Below are positions 1-6,115 of a stretch of 19,195 nucleotides of DNA, piece by piece; within the stretch, counting starts at the first letter, position 1; each line of letters starts with the position of its first letter. The stretch lies in NCBI GenBank assembly GCA_964600595.1, contig CAZRKL010000034.1:1-19195 (forward strand). The letters are read 5' to 3'. A program made the translations under genes and the position numbers. The notes under the pieces were generated by a model. The model was not told the origin of the DNA. It did no database searches and saw only the letters and a list, made by a program, of their open reading frames with translations. This DNA comes from DAIOEK01 sp964600595 (lineage in GTDB: Bacteria; Chloroflexota; Anaerolineae; Anaerolineales; Anaerolineaceae).

Positions 1-78
1 CGGTTGGTCAGGACGCAGTCCGTACGAAGCGCCGCACACCGGGCAGCGGACTTGTAGAATGGTTGCTTTGGGCATCAT
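1..78 (-). CDS. Zinc-ribbon protein, N-terminal fragment (cut by window edge)
   Basis: Only the first 26 codons are present; the reading frame runs off the left edge with no stop. The start is MMPKATILQV followed by R-C-P-V-C-G, a CxxC knuckle typical of zinc ribbons. The other half of the metal site would lie outside the window. The start is chosen because a GAGGTG ribosome-binding sequence lies directly upstream (79-84 on the opposite strand); the second Met is an alternative. It follows the zinc-finger membrane protein gene by 28 bases on the same strand, so the two are probably co-transcribed. What the full protein does cannot be said from 26 residues. Confidence 0.6.
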   Translation of the reverse strand, partial: MMPKATILQVRCPVCGASYGLRPDQP

Positions 79-106
79 CACCTCGATCTCATTTATCAGT
101 TGCGAA

Positions 107-922
107 TTACTGCTCGCAGTTCATGGGCAGCGTCGAAAATTCCATGTAGAGAACCCCTGAAAATTCCTTGATCTCCCCGGTCTGGTACACACATTCCCCG
201 GCGGAAGATTCCATCTTGATGCCATTCATCAGCACCATGCGGAAGGAGTTCTTTTCATCGCTGAAGCGTAAAAAGTAGCGTTTCGAGTCGGCGGCGTAGC
301 TATCCTGCACCAGCCCGTACACACAGATCGTCTGTCCGGCATCATCGATCGAAACACTGGTCCACAGAACACAGCCATCCTGCGGTGGGTTGGGGTAAAC
401 CCTGCTGATGGCTTCGGCTGGTCTGGATGTGGATGACTGGGATGTTGAAGATGAGCTGCCCGGGGAATTCAGTTTCAACGGGAAGGAATTGTCATCCTGT
501 GTTGTCAGCCCGACATAGGCGACTACGATAATCATGATACCAATGGCAACCAGCAGCCAGGTGAGGGCGGATGTTTTTCGTCTGGGTTTTCCTGCGGCGC
601 ATTTCCGGCAGATGGTGTGGCGCTCGTCGTTGATCGTCTGGCAATTAACACACTTCCAGATCTTCCCCTGCGGGAGGAAAATCTCCGGCTCTTCTGGGTG
701 GATTCTTTTCTCGGGTTGTTGGGTTTGCCCGGGTGTCTCGGTGGAGAGATCTACCAGCTCAAGTTCATCGGGATCGATGGGGAGGTAATATTCGGGTTCT
801 AACCCGCACGCCTCGCATGCAACATCCGTGTTGATGGTCTGGCATTTCGGGCATTCCCAGAAAAAGGATTCCAGTTCGTTTTCTGGTGCGCCAATGTCTG
901 AACCCTGGTTGTCATCTTGCAT
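107..922 (-). CDS. Membrane protein with two N-terminal zinc fingers (RanBP2-like) and an external Cys-containing domain
   Basis: No named family is recognised. Counting from the Met at 922, residues 22-39 hold a first four-Cys site (C24, C27, C36, C39). Residues 89-108 hold a second that fits the RanBP2-type pattern W-x-C-x2-C-x3-N-x6-C-x2-C exactly (C91, C94, C105, C108). A basic stretch precedes one membrane helix (about 119-140). After it come a Ser/Thr-rich linker (about 153-167) and a C-terminal domain with four Cys (C184, C200, C243, C269) that could form disulfides outside the cell. By the positive-inside rule the fingers would be cytoplasmic. An upstream in-frame ATG at 934 exists, but the GAGGTG that would serve as ribosome-binding site lies between the two ATGs, so 922 is preferred. 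A scaffold or sensing role is a guess. Confidence 0.8.
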   Translation of the reverse strand: MQDDNQGSDIGAPENELESFFWECPKCQTINTDVACEACGLEPEYYLPIDPDELELVDLSTETPGQTQQPEKRIHPEEPEIFLPQGKIWKCVNCQTINDERHTICRKCAAGKPRRKTSALTWLLVAIGIMIIVVAYVGLTTQDDNSFPLKLNSPGSSSSTSQSSTSRPAEAISRVYPNPPQDGCVLWTSVSIDDAGQTICVYGLVQDSYAADSKRYFLRFSDEKNSFRMVLMNGIKMESSAGECVYQTGEIKEFSGVLYMEFSTLPMNCEQ

Positions 923-1059
923 AACACACCTCATGAATGGAGAGAACCCTGGTCAACTGTGTTCGTCGAACTAAACAACAAAAGGTTGCGTTATCTATTC
1001 ATTAATAATTGAGAAAAATCGAATAAGACTATCCCCGCCAAAATGCATATCAATCAATC

Positions 1060-1078
1060 TAATTGTATATAACAATTA
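1060..1078. repeat. Perfect 7-bp inverted repeat, possible operator
   Basis: TAATTGT and ACAATTA flank a 5-bp centre (ATATA), giving a 19-bp dyad of the size bound by dimeric repressors. It lies roughly midway between the divergent genes. The AT-rich context raises the chance of coincidence. Confidence 0.4.
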
Positions 1079-1105
1079 TATTGAAATTTGCAATGCCAGA
1101 ACCTG

Positions 1106-1128
1106 CTTAAGAGGAAAAACTCCTTAAG
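1106..1128. repeat. CTTAAG inverted repeat
   Basis: CTTAAG at 1106-1111 and 1123-1128 are separated by 11 bases. The arms can be extended by a G-U and a G-C pair after one mismatch, so a small RNA hairpin is possible. It lacks a T-run directly after it, so it is not a clear terminator. Confidence 0.3.
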
Positions 1129-1220
1129 AGTTTATTACGATTTCCCGGTTTTGTTGGTTTGACGCGGATATCAAAGACAAATTTCGGTATCATATTCATA
1201 AATATCTATTGAGGTTGTCT

Positions 1221-1916
1221 ATGTCAAAGAATCGTGGTTGCCTGTCACTGCTGCTGGGTCCATTTCTGCCACAGAAAAAGTCTGATTATTCTGAAAAATA
1301 TTCTCCCCTCGAAAAGGAAGAGATAACCTTTCCTTATCATGTCCGCGATGACTTCCTGTCGAAAGCAGAGCTCTCTTTTTATCAGGTCCTGAAATCTATG
1401 ATGAAAGACTTTATGGTGATCTGTCCGAAAGTGTCGCTGGCAGAACTGTTTTATGTGGACCATCCAAATAAAAACCAGAGCGCGTTTGCGAGGATTCGTC
1501 AAAAACGAGTCGATTTCGTGATCTGCGATCCAGCCACCATGCAACCCAAATTTGCCATAGAGTTGGATGACAGCAGTCACCAGCGGGAGGACCGATTGGA
1601 ACGGGATGAATTTGAGGAGAAAGTTTTTGAAGCTGCGAATCTGCCATTGGTTCGGATCCCCGCCCAGCAGGCATATGACACCAGATTGTTGGGCGAACAA
1701 TTCAAGTCGGCATTATCGAAGAACGAGGTAATCCAGGCGGTTCCGAAGAATGCGCCAATCACATCTGTTGGCGCGGTACCAAATTTTTGTCCGAAGTGCG
1801 GCGGTAAGCTGGTGCTGAGGGTAGCAGCGCAGGGGGTCAATCAGGGTAAAAAATTTTTGGGATGCAGCAGCTACCCGAAATGTAATTTTTTATTTCCGCT
1901 TCCAGATTCTAACTAA
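1221..1916 (+). CDS. DUF2726 nuclease-like protein with C-terminal topoisomerase-type zinc finger
   Basis: The middle (about residues 40-170) matches DUF2726, a family with a restriction-endonuclease-like fold. It shows the core R-V-D-F-V (D98) followed by F-A-I-E-L-D-D-S-S-H (E114, D116, D117), which resemble the metal-binding acidic residues of PD-(D/E)xK enzymes, although the usual Lys is not evident. The C-terminus carries a four-Cys finger (C190, C193, C215, C221) with the spacing of the zinc fingers appended to type I topoisomerases, which bind single-stranded DNA. The ATG at 1221 is chosen over an in-frame TTG at 1209 because GAGG at 1211-1214 sits 6 bases before it. It stands alone on its strand. 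The likely role is DNA binding or cleavage, but substrate and partners are unknown. Confidence 0.85.
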   Translation: MSKNRGCLSLLLGPFLPQKKSDYSEKYSPLEKEEITFPYHVRDDFLSKAELSFYQVLKSMMKDFMVICPKVSLAELFYVDHPNKNQSAFARIRQKRVDFVICDPATMQPKFAIELDDSSHQREDRLERDEFEEKVFEAANLPLVRIPAQQAYDTRLLGEQFKSALSKNEVIQAVPKNAPITSVGAVPNFCPKCGGKLVLRVAAQGVNQGKKFLGCSSYPKCNFLFPLPDSN

Positions 1917-1936
1917 TCTTAAAGAGTGCAAATAAT

Positions 1937-1965
1937 AAAAAAACGGATAGCCCAAGGACCATCCG
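1937..1965 (-). terminator. Rho-independent terminator of the lipoprotein gene
   Basis: Read on the - strand, a hairpin of about 9-10 pairs (outer arms CGGAT/ATCCG at 1961-1965 and 1944-1948, inner pairs including G-U) is followed at once by seven T residues (1943-1937). It lies about 43 bases after the stop of the lipoprotein gene. The + strand has no T-run after the hairpin. Confidence 0.8.
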
Positions 1966-2008
1966 CTGATCTTGTGATTGCACTGGTACGATCGTGCACA
2001 ATTTACAC

Positions 2009-2518
2009 TTACTTCCGCGTCTGGACCTCGATCTTGAGGTGCAGACCGGCATCGGTCACATCCGCTTCGAGGAATTTCACCTCGCCGTTTGATTCGGTCA
2101 CCGATTCGGTCAGCCCGCGGGCGATCTCACGGTTGGCTTTCACAATGCGCGGGTCGTCCAATGTCACCCCGGGGAAGTCAACAGCGATGATCTCCACCAT
2201 GAGGAAGTCATCTTCCACACCAAAAGTCACATCCATGCTGCCTTCCACCTCATCTCCGGCGGGGTTGCGCATGGTGCCAAACGCGCGGATATAGCCTTCG
2301 TGGAACTCAACCTTGCTCACGTCGGTCATCAGTTCGTCGCCATCCACCACGGTGTTGGAGGAGGATTGCGCGATCATACGGTTGAGCTGGTTCTCGGTCA
2401 GGGTTACATCCACAGTGGCTTTGTCACCCGAGAAGGTCACGCCGCCCAGCGAGCACGCCAGCGATGTGAGGATTAAGGTTCCCAAAACCAGGATAATTTC
2501 AAGAGAGGATTTTTTCAT
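2009..2518 (-). CDS. Small putative lipoprotein of unknown function
   Basis: The 169-residue product begins MKKSSLEIILVLG and has a hydrophobic signal ending L-T-S-L-A-C-S, a near-lipobox. It is probably anchored outside the membrane through that Cys. The mature part (about 145 residues) has no further Cys and alternates short hydrophobic strands. A stretch L-T-E-N-Q-L-N-R-M-I near the N-terminus of the mature part recalls lipid-binding TULIP-like domains (DUF2140/DUF2993 type), but the resemblance is weak and I do not assign a function. The ATG at 2518 is preferred to the GTG at 2527 because it begins a standard signal peptide; the upstream Shine-Dalgarno is poor in either case. It is transcribed alone, bracketed by the cyclophilin terminator upstream and its own terminator downstream. 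Confidence 0.75.
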   Translation of the reverse strand: MKKSSLEIILVLGTLILTSLACSLGGVTFSGDKATVDVTLTENQLNRMIAQSSSNTVVDGDELMTDVSKVEFHEGYIRAFGTMRNPAGDEVEGSMDVTFGVEDDFLMVEIIAVDFPGVTLDDPRIVKANREIARGLTESVTESNGEVKFLEADVTDAGLHLKIEVQTRK

Positions 2519-2595
2519 GTTATTCACACTTTCATGTATTGATTTAATCTATCCTGTTTACGCATGGGCGCCTATAAAGTTGTGCAAATGGCAAC

Positions 2596-2622
2596 AAAAA
2601 TCCCCTCCAAATGAAGGGGATT
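2596..2622 (-). terminator. Rho-independent terminator after cyclophilin gene
   Basis: On the - strand, AATCCCCT (2622-2615) pairs perfectly with AGGGGATT (2606-2599) around an 8-base loop, and the transcript continues into U residues (to 2596). It lies 20 bases past the cyclophilin stop and closes the ychF-cyclophilin unit. Confidence 0.85.
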
Positions 2623-2641
2623 AAGACTTGCCATATTGTTC

Positions 2642-3160
2642 TTATTCTTCGACAATCTCAACCGTGTTGAGCTTGACACCGGGAGCCTTTGCCCGCTGCG
2701 GATCGCGCTCGGGGATGGCGAGCAGCACATCCAGACCGGCTGTGACTTTACCGAAAACGCTGTGCTTGTTATCCAGCCAGGGGGTTGCCACGTGGGTGAT
2801 GAAGAACTGGCTGCCGTTGGTATTGGGTCCGGCGTTTGCCATCGAAAGGACGCCCGGTCCGTCATGCTTGAGCGAGGGGTGGAATTCATCCTTGAACTGG
2901 TAGCCGGGTCCGCCCATACCGGTGCCGGTCGGGTCGCCGCCCTGCGCCATGAAATCCGCGATCACCCGGTGGAATGTGGTGTCGTTGTAATAGCCTTCAC
3001 GGGCAAGGAAAACAAAATTGTTTACGGTCGCGGGCACTTTATCGGCGAATAACTGCACGGTGATGTCGCCGACTTCGGTCTTGAAAATCGCGGTGTATTT
3101 CTTCTTGATGTCGATGGTGTATTCCGGTGCTTTGTTCCAGCGCATGGGGAGAGTTGTCAT
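2642..3160 (-). CDS. Cyclophilin-type peptidyl-prolyl cis-trans isomerase
   Basis: This enzyme catalyses cis-trans isomerisation of X-Pro bonds and helps protein folding. The family signature F-H-R-V-I-x-D-F-M-x-Q-G-G-D occupies residues 63-76, with the catalytic Arg at R65 and the pocket residues F70, M71 and Q73. The downstream W-L-D-N-K-H-S-V-F-G (W128) corresponds to the Trp/Leu region that binds cyclosporin in human cyclophilin A. At 172 residues it is a single-domain form. It has no signal peptide, so it is cytoplasmic. A short N-terminal extension of about 15 residues precedes the fold. AAGGA just upstream supports the start. It lies 39 bases after ychF on the same strand and before a strong terminator, so the two probably share a transcript. 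Confidence 0.95.
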   Translation of the reverse strand: MTTLPMRWNKAPEYTIDIKKKYTAIFKTEVGDITVQLFADKVPATVNNFVFLAREGYYNDTTFHRVIADFMAQGGDPTGTGMGGPGYQFKDEFHPSLKHDGPGVLSMANAGPNTNGSQFFITHVATPWLDNKHSVFGKVTAGLDVLLAIPERDPQRAKAPGVKLNTVEIVEE

Positions 3161-3199
3161 AGGGGTATCCTTTCGGTTGGATGTTGAATTTGTGAGATA

Positions 3200-4270
3200 T
3201 TAAATATTAAAGCGGATGTTCAGCACATCGCCGTCTTTCACTATGTATTCTTTGCCTTCCAGGCGCAGCTTGCCCTTGCCTTTGGCTTCCACCAGTCCGC
3301 CCAGCGCCATCAGGTCGTCGTACGCCACCACCTCCGCGCGGATGAAGCCCTTCTGCAGGTCGGTGTGGATCTCGCCCGCCGCTTCCGGGGCAGTCGCCCC
3401 GCGCCGCGTCGTCCACGCGCGGCATTCATCCTCACCTGCGGTGAAGAAGGATTGCAGCCCGAGCAGGTCATACGAGAGGCGGATCATGCGGTGCAGGCTG
3501 GGCTCTTCGATGTTGTATTCCTGCAGGAACATCTCCATCTCTTCGGGGGGCAGTTGGGCAATGTCCATTTCCAGTTTGCCCTGCAAAGAAACGATCTGGC
3601 TGTGCTTGTGCTCGTATTGGATTTCGGGTGCCTTTTGCCCTTCAGCCAGGTTCAACACGATCAATATCGGTTTGCGTGAGAGAAATCCGAAACCCGAGAG
3701 CATCTTATCTTCTTCGTGGTCAATCTCTATATCGCGTAAAGGTTTCTCTTCTGTCAGCGCCGCCTGGAAGCGCGTGAACAGTTCGTGCTCGCGTTCGATT
3801 ACCGCTTTGTCACGCCCGGCTCCCTTTTTCCGTTCCTCCACCAGCCGCTCCAGTTTGCGTTCGACAGCGATCAGGTCGTTGAGGATCAGTTCGCTATCCA
3901 TGGTCTGGATGTCGCGCAGCGGGTCCACCGAGCCAGCCGGGTGCGGAACTTCATCCGATTCAAAGCAGCGCACCACGTGGATGAATCCATCCATCTGGGT
4001 GAGCTGGTTCAGCAGCGCGCCGCCGATACCGCTCTTGCCGGTGGAACCATCCAGCCCAGCGATATCCACATAGGTTACCTTGGCATAGATGGTCTTTTTA
4101 GGCTTGAACATGGCAGAGAGCGCGTCCACGCGCGGGTCGGGCACATCCACCACCGCGGTGTGCATTTCCAGCTTGCCGCTCACCGCCCCGGTGGGGACAG
4201 ATCCGCGGGTGAGTGCGTTGAAGAGCGTAGTTTTACCTGATTGGGGTAACCCGATTATTCCAAGCTTCAT
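3200..4270 (-). CDS. ychF: YchF/OLA1-family nucleotide-binding GTPase
   Basis: YchF is a universally conserved P-loop protein of the Obg-related group. It binds ribosomes and commonly prefers ATP, and it is linked to translation and stress responses. The G1 motif is G-L-P-Q-S-G-K-T (residues 7-14), G3 is D-I-A-G (69-72), and the non-canonical G4 is N-L-A-E (207-210); NxxE in place of NKxD is characteristic of this family. A helical region (about 125-200) interrupts the G domain, and the last 80 or so residues form the family's TGS-like C-terminal domain, ending D-G-D-V-L-N-I-R-F. The length of 356 is normal. G1 reads GLPQSGKT rather than the common GLPNVGKS, a modest variation. AGGAAGG upstream supports the start. 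Divergent from tRNA-Leu. Confidence 0.95.
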   Translation of the reverse strand: MKLGIIGLPQSGKTTLFNALTRGSVPTGAVSGKLEMHTAVVDVPDPRVDALSAMFKPKKTIYAKVTYVDIAGLDGSTGKSGIGGALLNQLTQMDGFIHVVRCFESDEVPHPAGSVDPLRDIQTMDSELILNDLIAVERKLERLVEERKKGAGRDKAVIEREHELFTRFQAALTEEKPLRDIEIDHEEDKMLSGFGFLSRKPILIVLNLAEGQKAPEIQYEHKHSQIVSLQGKLEMDIAQLPPEEMEMFLQEYNIEEPSLHRMIRLSYDLLGLQSFFTAGEDECRAWTTRRGATAPEAAGEIHTDLQKGFIRAEVVAYDDLMALGGLVEAKGKGKLRLEGKEYIVKDGDVLNIRFNI

Positions 4271-4297
4271 AATGCCTTCCTGAAAGAAAGGCGGGGC

Positions 4298-4326
4298 TTG
4301 ACCGCACCGCCTGATTTGGATATACT
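4298..4326 (+). promoter_or_regulatory. Sigma-70-type promoter of tRNA-Leu
   Basis: TTGACC (4298-4303) and TATACT (4321-4326) are separated by exactly 17 bases. Transcription would begin about 7 bases later, just before the tRNA 5' end at 4340. Confidence 0.85.
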
Positions 4327-4339
4327 TTCTTTTGATTTA

Positions 4340-4421
<82 letters not shown>

Positions 4422-4441
4422 CAAATATTATAACATATGCC

Positions 4442-4471
4442 CCCCTCGTTACTTTTTCGGGAGGGGTTTTT
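4442..4471 (+). terminator. Terminator after tRNA-Leu
   Basis: CCCCTC (4442-4447) pairs with GAGGGG (4461-4466) and is followed by TTTTT (4467-4471). It separates the tRNA from the tungstate transporter. Confidence 0.8.
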
Positions 4472-4493
4472 GTTATCCCTATTCTTTTCGATA

Positions 4494-4525
4494 ATAGTAT
4501 AATCGTAGCCATACATTCATACTAT
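4494..4525 (+). promoter_or_regulatory. tupA promoter region with inverted repeat
   Basis: A perfect -10 hexamer TATAAT (4498-4503) lies 34 bases before the tupA start; no good -35 is seen, which could mean that an activator is needed. The 7-bp arms ATAGTAT (4494-4500) and ATACTAT (4519-4525) form a perfect inverted repeat with an 18-base spacer, covering the -10 and the expected start of transcription. A repressor bound here would block the operon. This is inference from position. Confidence 0.5.
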
Positions 4526-4537
4526 AAGGAGACCTGT

Positions 4538-5416
4538 ATGCGATTTTCCAAATTGAAGGTTTTTGTTCCTGTTTTGCTGGCTGTTATGTTTATCCTGGCC
4601 GCCTGTGTTCCTGCCGCCCCGGCTGCACCGGCAGCGCCGGTAGCACCGGAAAACCCGGAAATCATTCTGGCGACCACCACCAGTACCCGCGACAGCGGTT
4701 TGCTGGATGTGCTGCTGCCAGATTTCGAAGCCAAAACTGGCTATAAGGTAAAAATGGTGGCGGTCGGCACCGGACAGGCGCTTGCGATGGGTGAAGAGGG
4801 CAACGCAGATGTGCTGCTCGTGCACGCGCCCAAATCTGAGCTGGAATACATGGAAAAAGGATTCGGCAAGGACCGTCTGCTGGTGATGCATAATGATTTC
4901 GTTATCGTTGGTCCCGCAACCGATCCTGCTGGCATCAAGGGGATGCCTTCCGCGGTGGACGCCTACAAGAAAATTTTTGAATCCAAATCCATGTTCGCCT
5001 CCCGCGGCGATGACTCGGGTACGCACAAGGCGGAACTGGCTTTGTGGAAATCCGGCGAAGTCACCCCTGAAGGGGATTGGTACCTGCAGACCGGGCAGGG
5101 CATGGGCGATACCTTACGCATCGCTTCTGAAAAGGGCGCCTACACCTACACTGACCGCGCCACTTTCCTGGCTACCAAAGATACCCTCGACCTGGAAGTA
5201 TTGGTTGAAAAAGACAAGGTGCTGCTCAATATCTACCATGTCATCACGGTCAACCCCGATAAATGGGAGCTGGTAAATTATGATGGCGCACTCGCCTTCG
5301 CGAATTACCTTACCGCTGAAGACACCCAGAAAACCATTGCCGAATTTGGCAAGGATAAATACGGTGAACCGCTCTTTATCGCAGATGCCGGTAAAGCGGA
5401 GGATGCTGTACAATAG
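4538..5416 (+). CDS. tupA: Tungstate ABC transporter, substrate-binding lipoprotein TupA
   Basis: TupA captures tungstate outside the cell and hands it to TupBC. The 292-residue protein begins with a lipoprotein signal whose lipobox is L-A-A-C (residues 20-23), followed by an Ala/Pro-rich tether (about 24-38). The binding domain opens with T-T-T-S-T-R-D-S-G-L (46-55), the conserved oxyanion loop of TupA proteins. It also carries A-S-R-G-D-D-S-G-T-H, the second family signature, and N-A-D-V-L-L-V-H-A-P. TupA proteins bind tungstate far more tightly than molybdate. The start at 4538 has AAGGAG (4526-4531) six bases upstream; the open frame continues back through the tRNA, but that part is not coding. 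tupB starts six bases after the stop, so all three genes form one operon. Confidence 0.95.
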   Translation: MRFSKLKVFVPVLLAVMFILAACVPAAPAAPAAPVAPENPEIILATTTSTRDSGLLDVLLPDFEAKTGYKVKMVAVGTGQALAMGEEGNADVLLVHAPKSELEYMEKGFGKDRLLVMHNDFVIVGPATDPAGIKGMPSAVDAYKKIFESKSMFASRGDDSGTHKAELALWKSGEVTPEGDWYLQTGQGMGDTLRIASEKGAYTYTDRATFLATKDTLDLEVLVEKDKVLLNIYHVITVNPDKWELVNYDGALAFANYLTAEDTQKTIAEFGKDKYGEPLFIADAGKAEDAVQ

Positions 5417-5422
5417 TCGCAA

Positions 5423-6115
5423 ATGCAAAGCATTCTGGATGGTTTAGTTAAAGCTTTTGAGTTATTGATTCAGGGTGATCCGCAGGTGGTTCGGATCACC
5501 CTGCTTTCCCTGCAGGTGTCCGGTCTGGCAACCCTCATCAGCCTGATGCTTGGTATGCCGCTGGGCACCCTGCTCGCACTGACCCGCTTCCCCACCCGGC
5601 GCTTCTGGATCAGCCTGGTCAACACCGGGATGGCGCTGCCGCCGGTGGTAGTCGGGTTGATGGTATCCATTTTCCTCTGGCGCAGTGGACCGCTGGGTTT
5701 TATGCGCCTTATCTATACACCCTGGGCTATGGTCATCGCGCAGGTCTTGATCGCTTTTCCAGTCTGCGCCGGGTTGACCTTAACCGCCCTCCAGCAACTG
5801 GATCCGCGCCTGCAGACCCAGCTGTTGGGGTTGGGCGCATCCCGGTTGCAGATGGTTTTGGAATTATGGAAGGAAGCCCGCCTTCCCCTCATGGCAGCCT
5901 TGATCGCGGCTTTTGGCAGCGTCATTTCAGAGGTGGGCGCATCGATGATGGTGGGCGGGAATCTGCTCAATGAAACGCGCGTGCTCACCACAGCCATTGT
6001 GCTCGAAACCAGCAAGGGTATGTTCTCCATGGCGATCGCGCTCAGCATCATTTTGTTGCTCATCGCCTTCCTGGTGAATTTCGCGCTGACCACCCTGCAG
6101 CAGAGGCGCAGATGA
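5423..6115 (+). CDS. tupB: Tungstate ABC transporter permease TupB
   Basis: This is the membrane channel subunit of the tungstate importer. The 230-residue protein is very hydrophobic, with about five or six predicted helices. It shows the cytoplasmic loop of binding-protein-dependent permeases near E-V-G-A-S-M-M-V-G-G-N, preceded by A-A-F-G-S-V-I-S, which is the contact point for the ATPase. The TupB-type ending N-E-T-R-V-L-T-T-A-I-V-L-E-T-S-K-G is clear. It has no strong Shine-Dalgarno of its own close to the ATG; a GGAGG about 20 bases back lies inside tupA. Translation is therefore probably coupled to tupA, whose stop is six bases upstream. Its stop overlaps the tupC start by four bases (ATGA). 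Confidence 0.93.
   Translation: MQSILDGLVKAFELLIQGDPQVVRITLLSLQVSGLATLISLMLGMPLGTLLALTRFPTRRFWISLVNTGMALPPVVVGLMVSIFLWRSGPLGFMRLIYTPWAMVIAQVLIAFPVCAGLTLTALQQLDPRLQTQLLGLGASRLQMVLELWKEARLPLMAALIAAFGSVISEVGASMMVGGNLLNETRVLTTAIVLETSKGMFSMAIALSIILLLIAFLVNFALTTLQQRRR

Larger units (their letters stand above)
923..1220. other. AT-rich divergent intergenic region
   Basis: This is the longest stretch without a gene, about 298 bases between two divergently transcribed genes. It is clearly more AT-rich than its surroundings and contains two inverted repeats (listed separately). I find no convincing -35/-10 pair: a TTTGACG at about 1159-1165 and a TATCAT near 1188 are too far apart. No open reading frame or RNA gene was recognised. 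Confidence 0.6.

Noticed and set aside
1926..2294. + strand open frame opposite the lipoprotein gene
   Set aside because: It covers the - strand terminator hairpin and runs antisense to the signal-peptide-bearing gene, with no family resemblance or ribosome-binding site.
3216..4073. Long + strand open frame of 285 codons opposite ychF
   Set aside because: It is antisense to a highly conserved gene, has a Ser/Arg/Pro-rich composition typical of a shadow frame, and resembles no protein family.
4426..4537. Molybdenum-cofactor-type riboswitch before tupA
   Set aside because: After the tRNA terminator only about 66 bases remain, and the expected leader is about 28 bases, too short for that aptamer.
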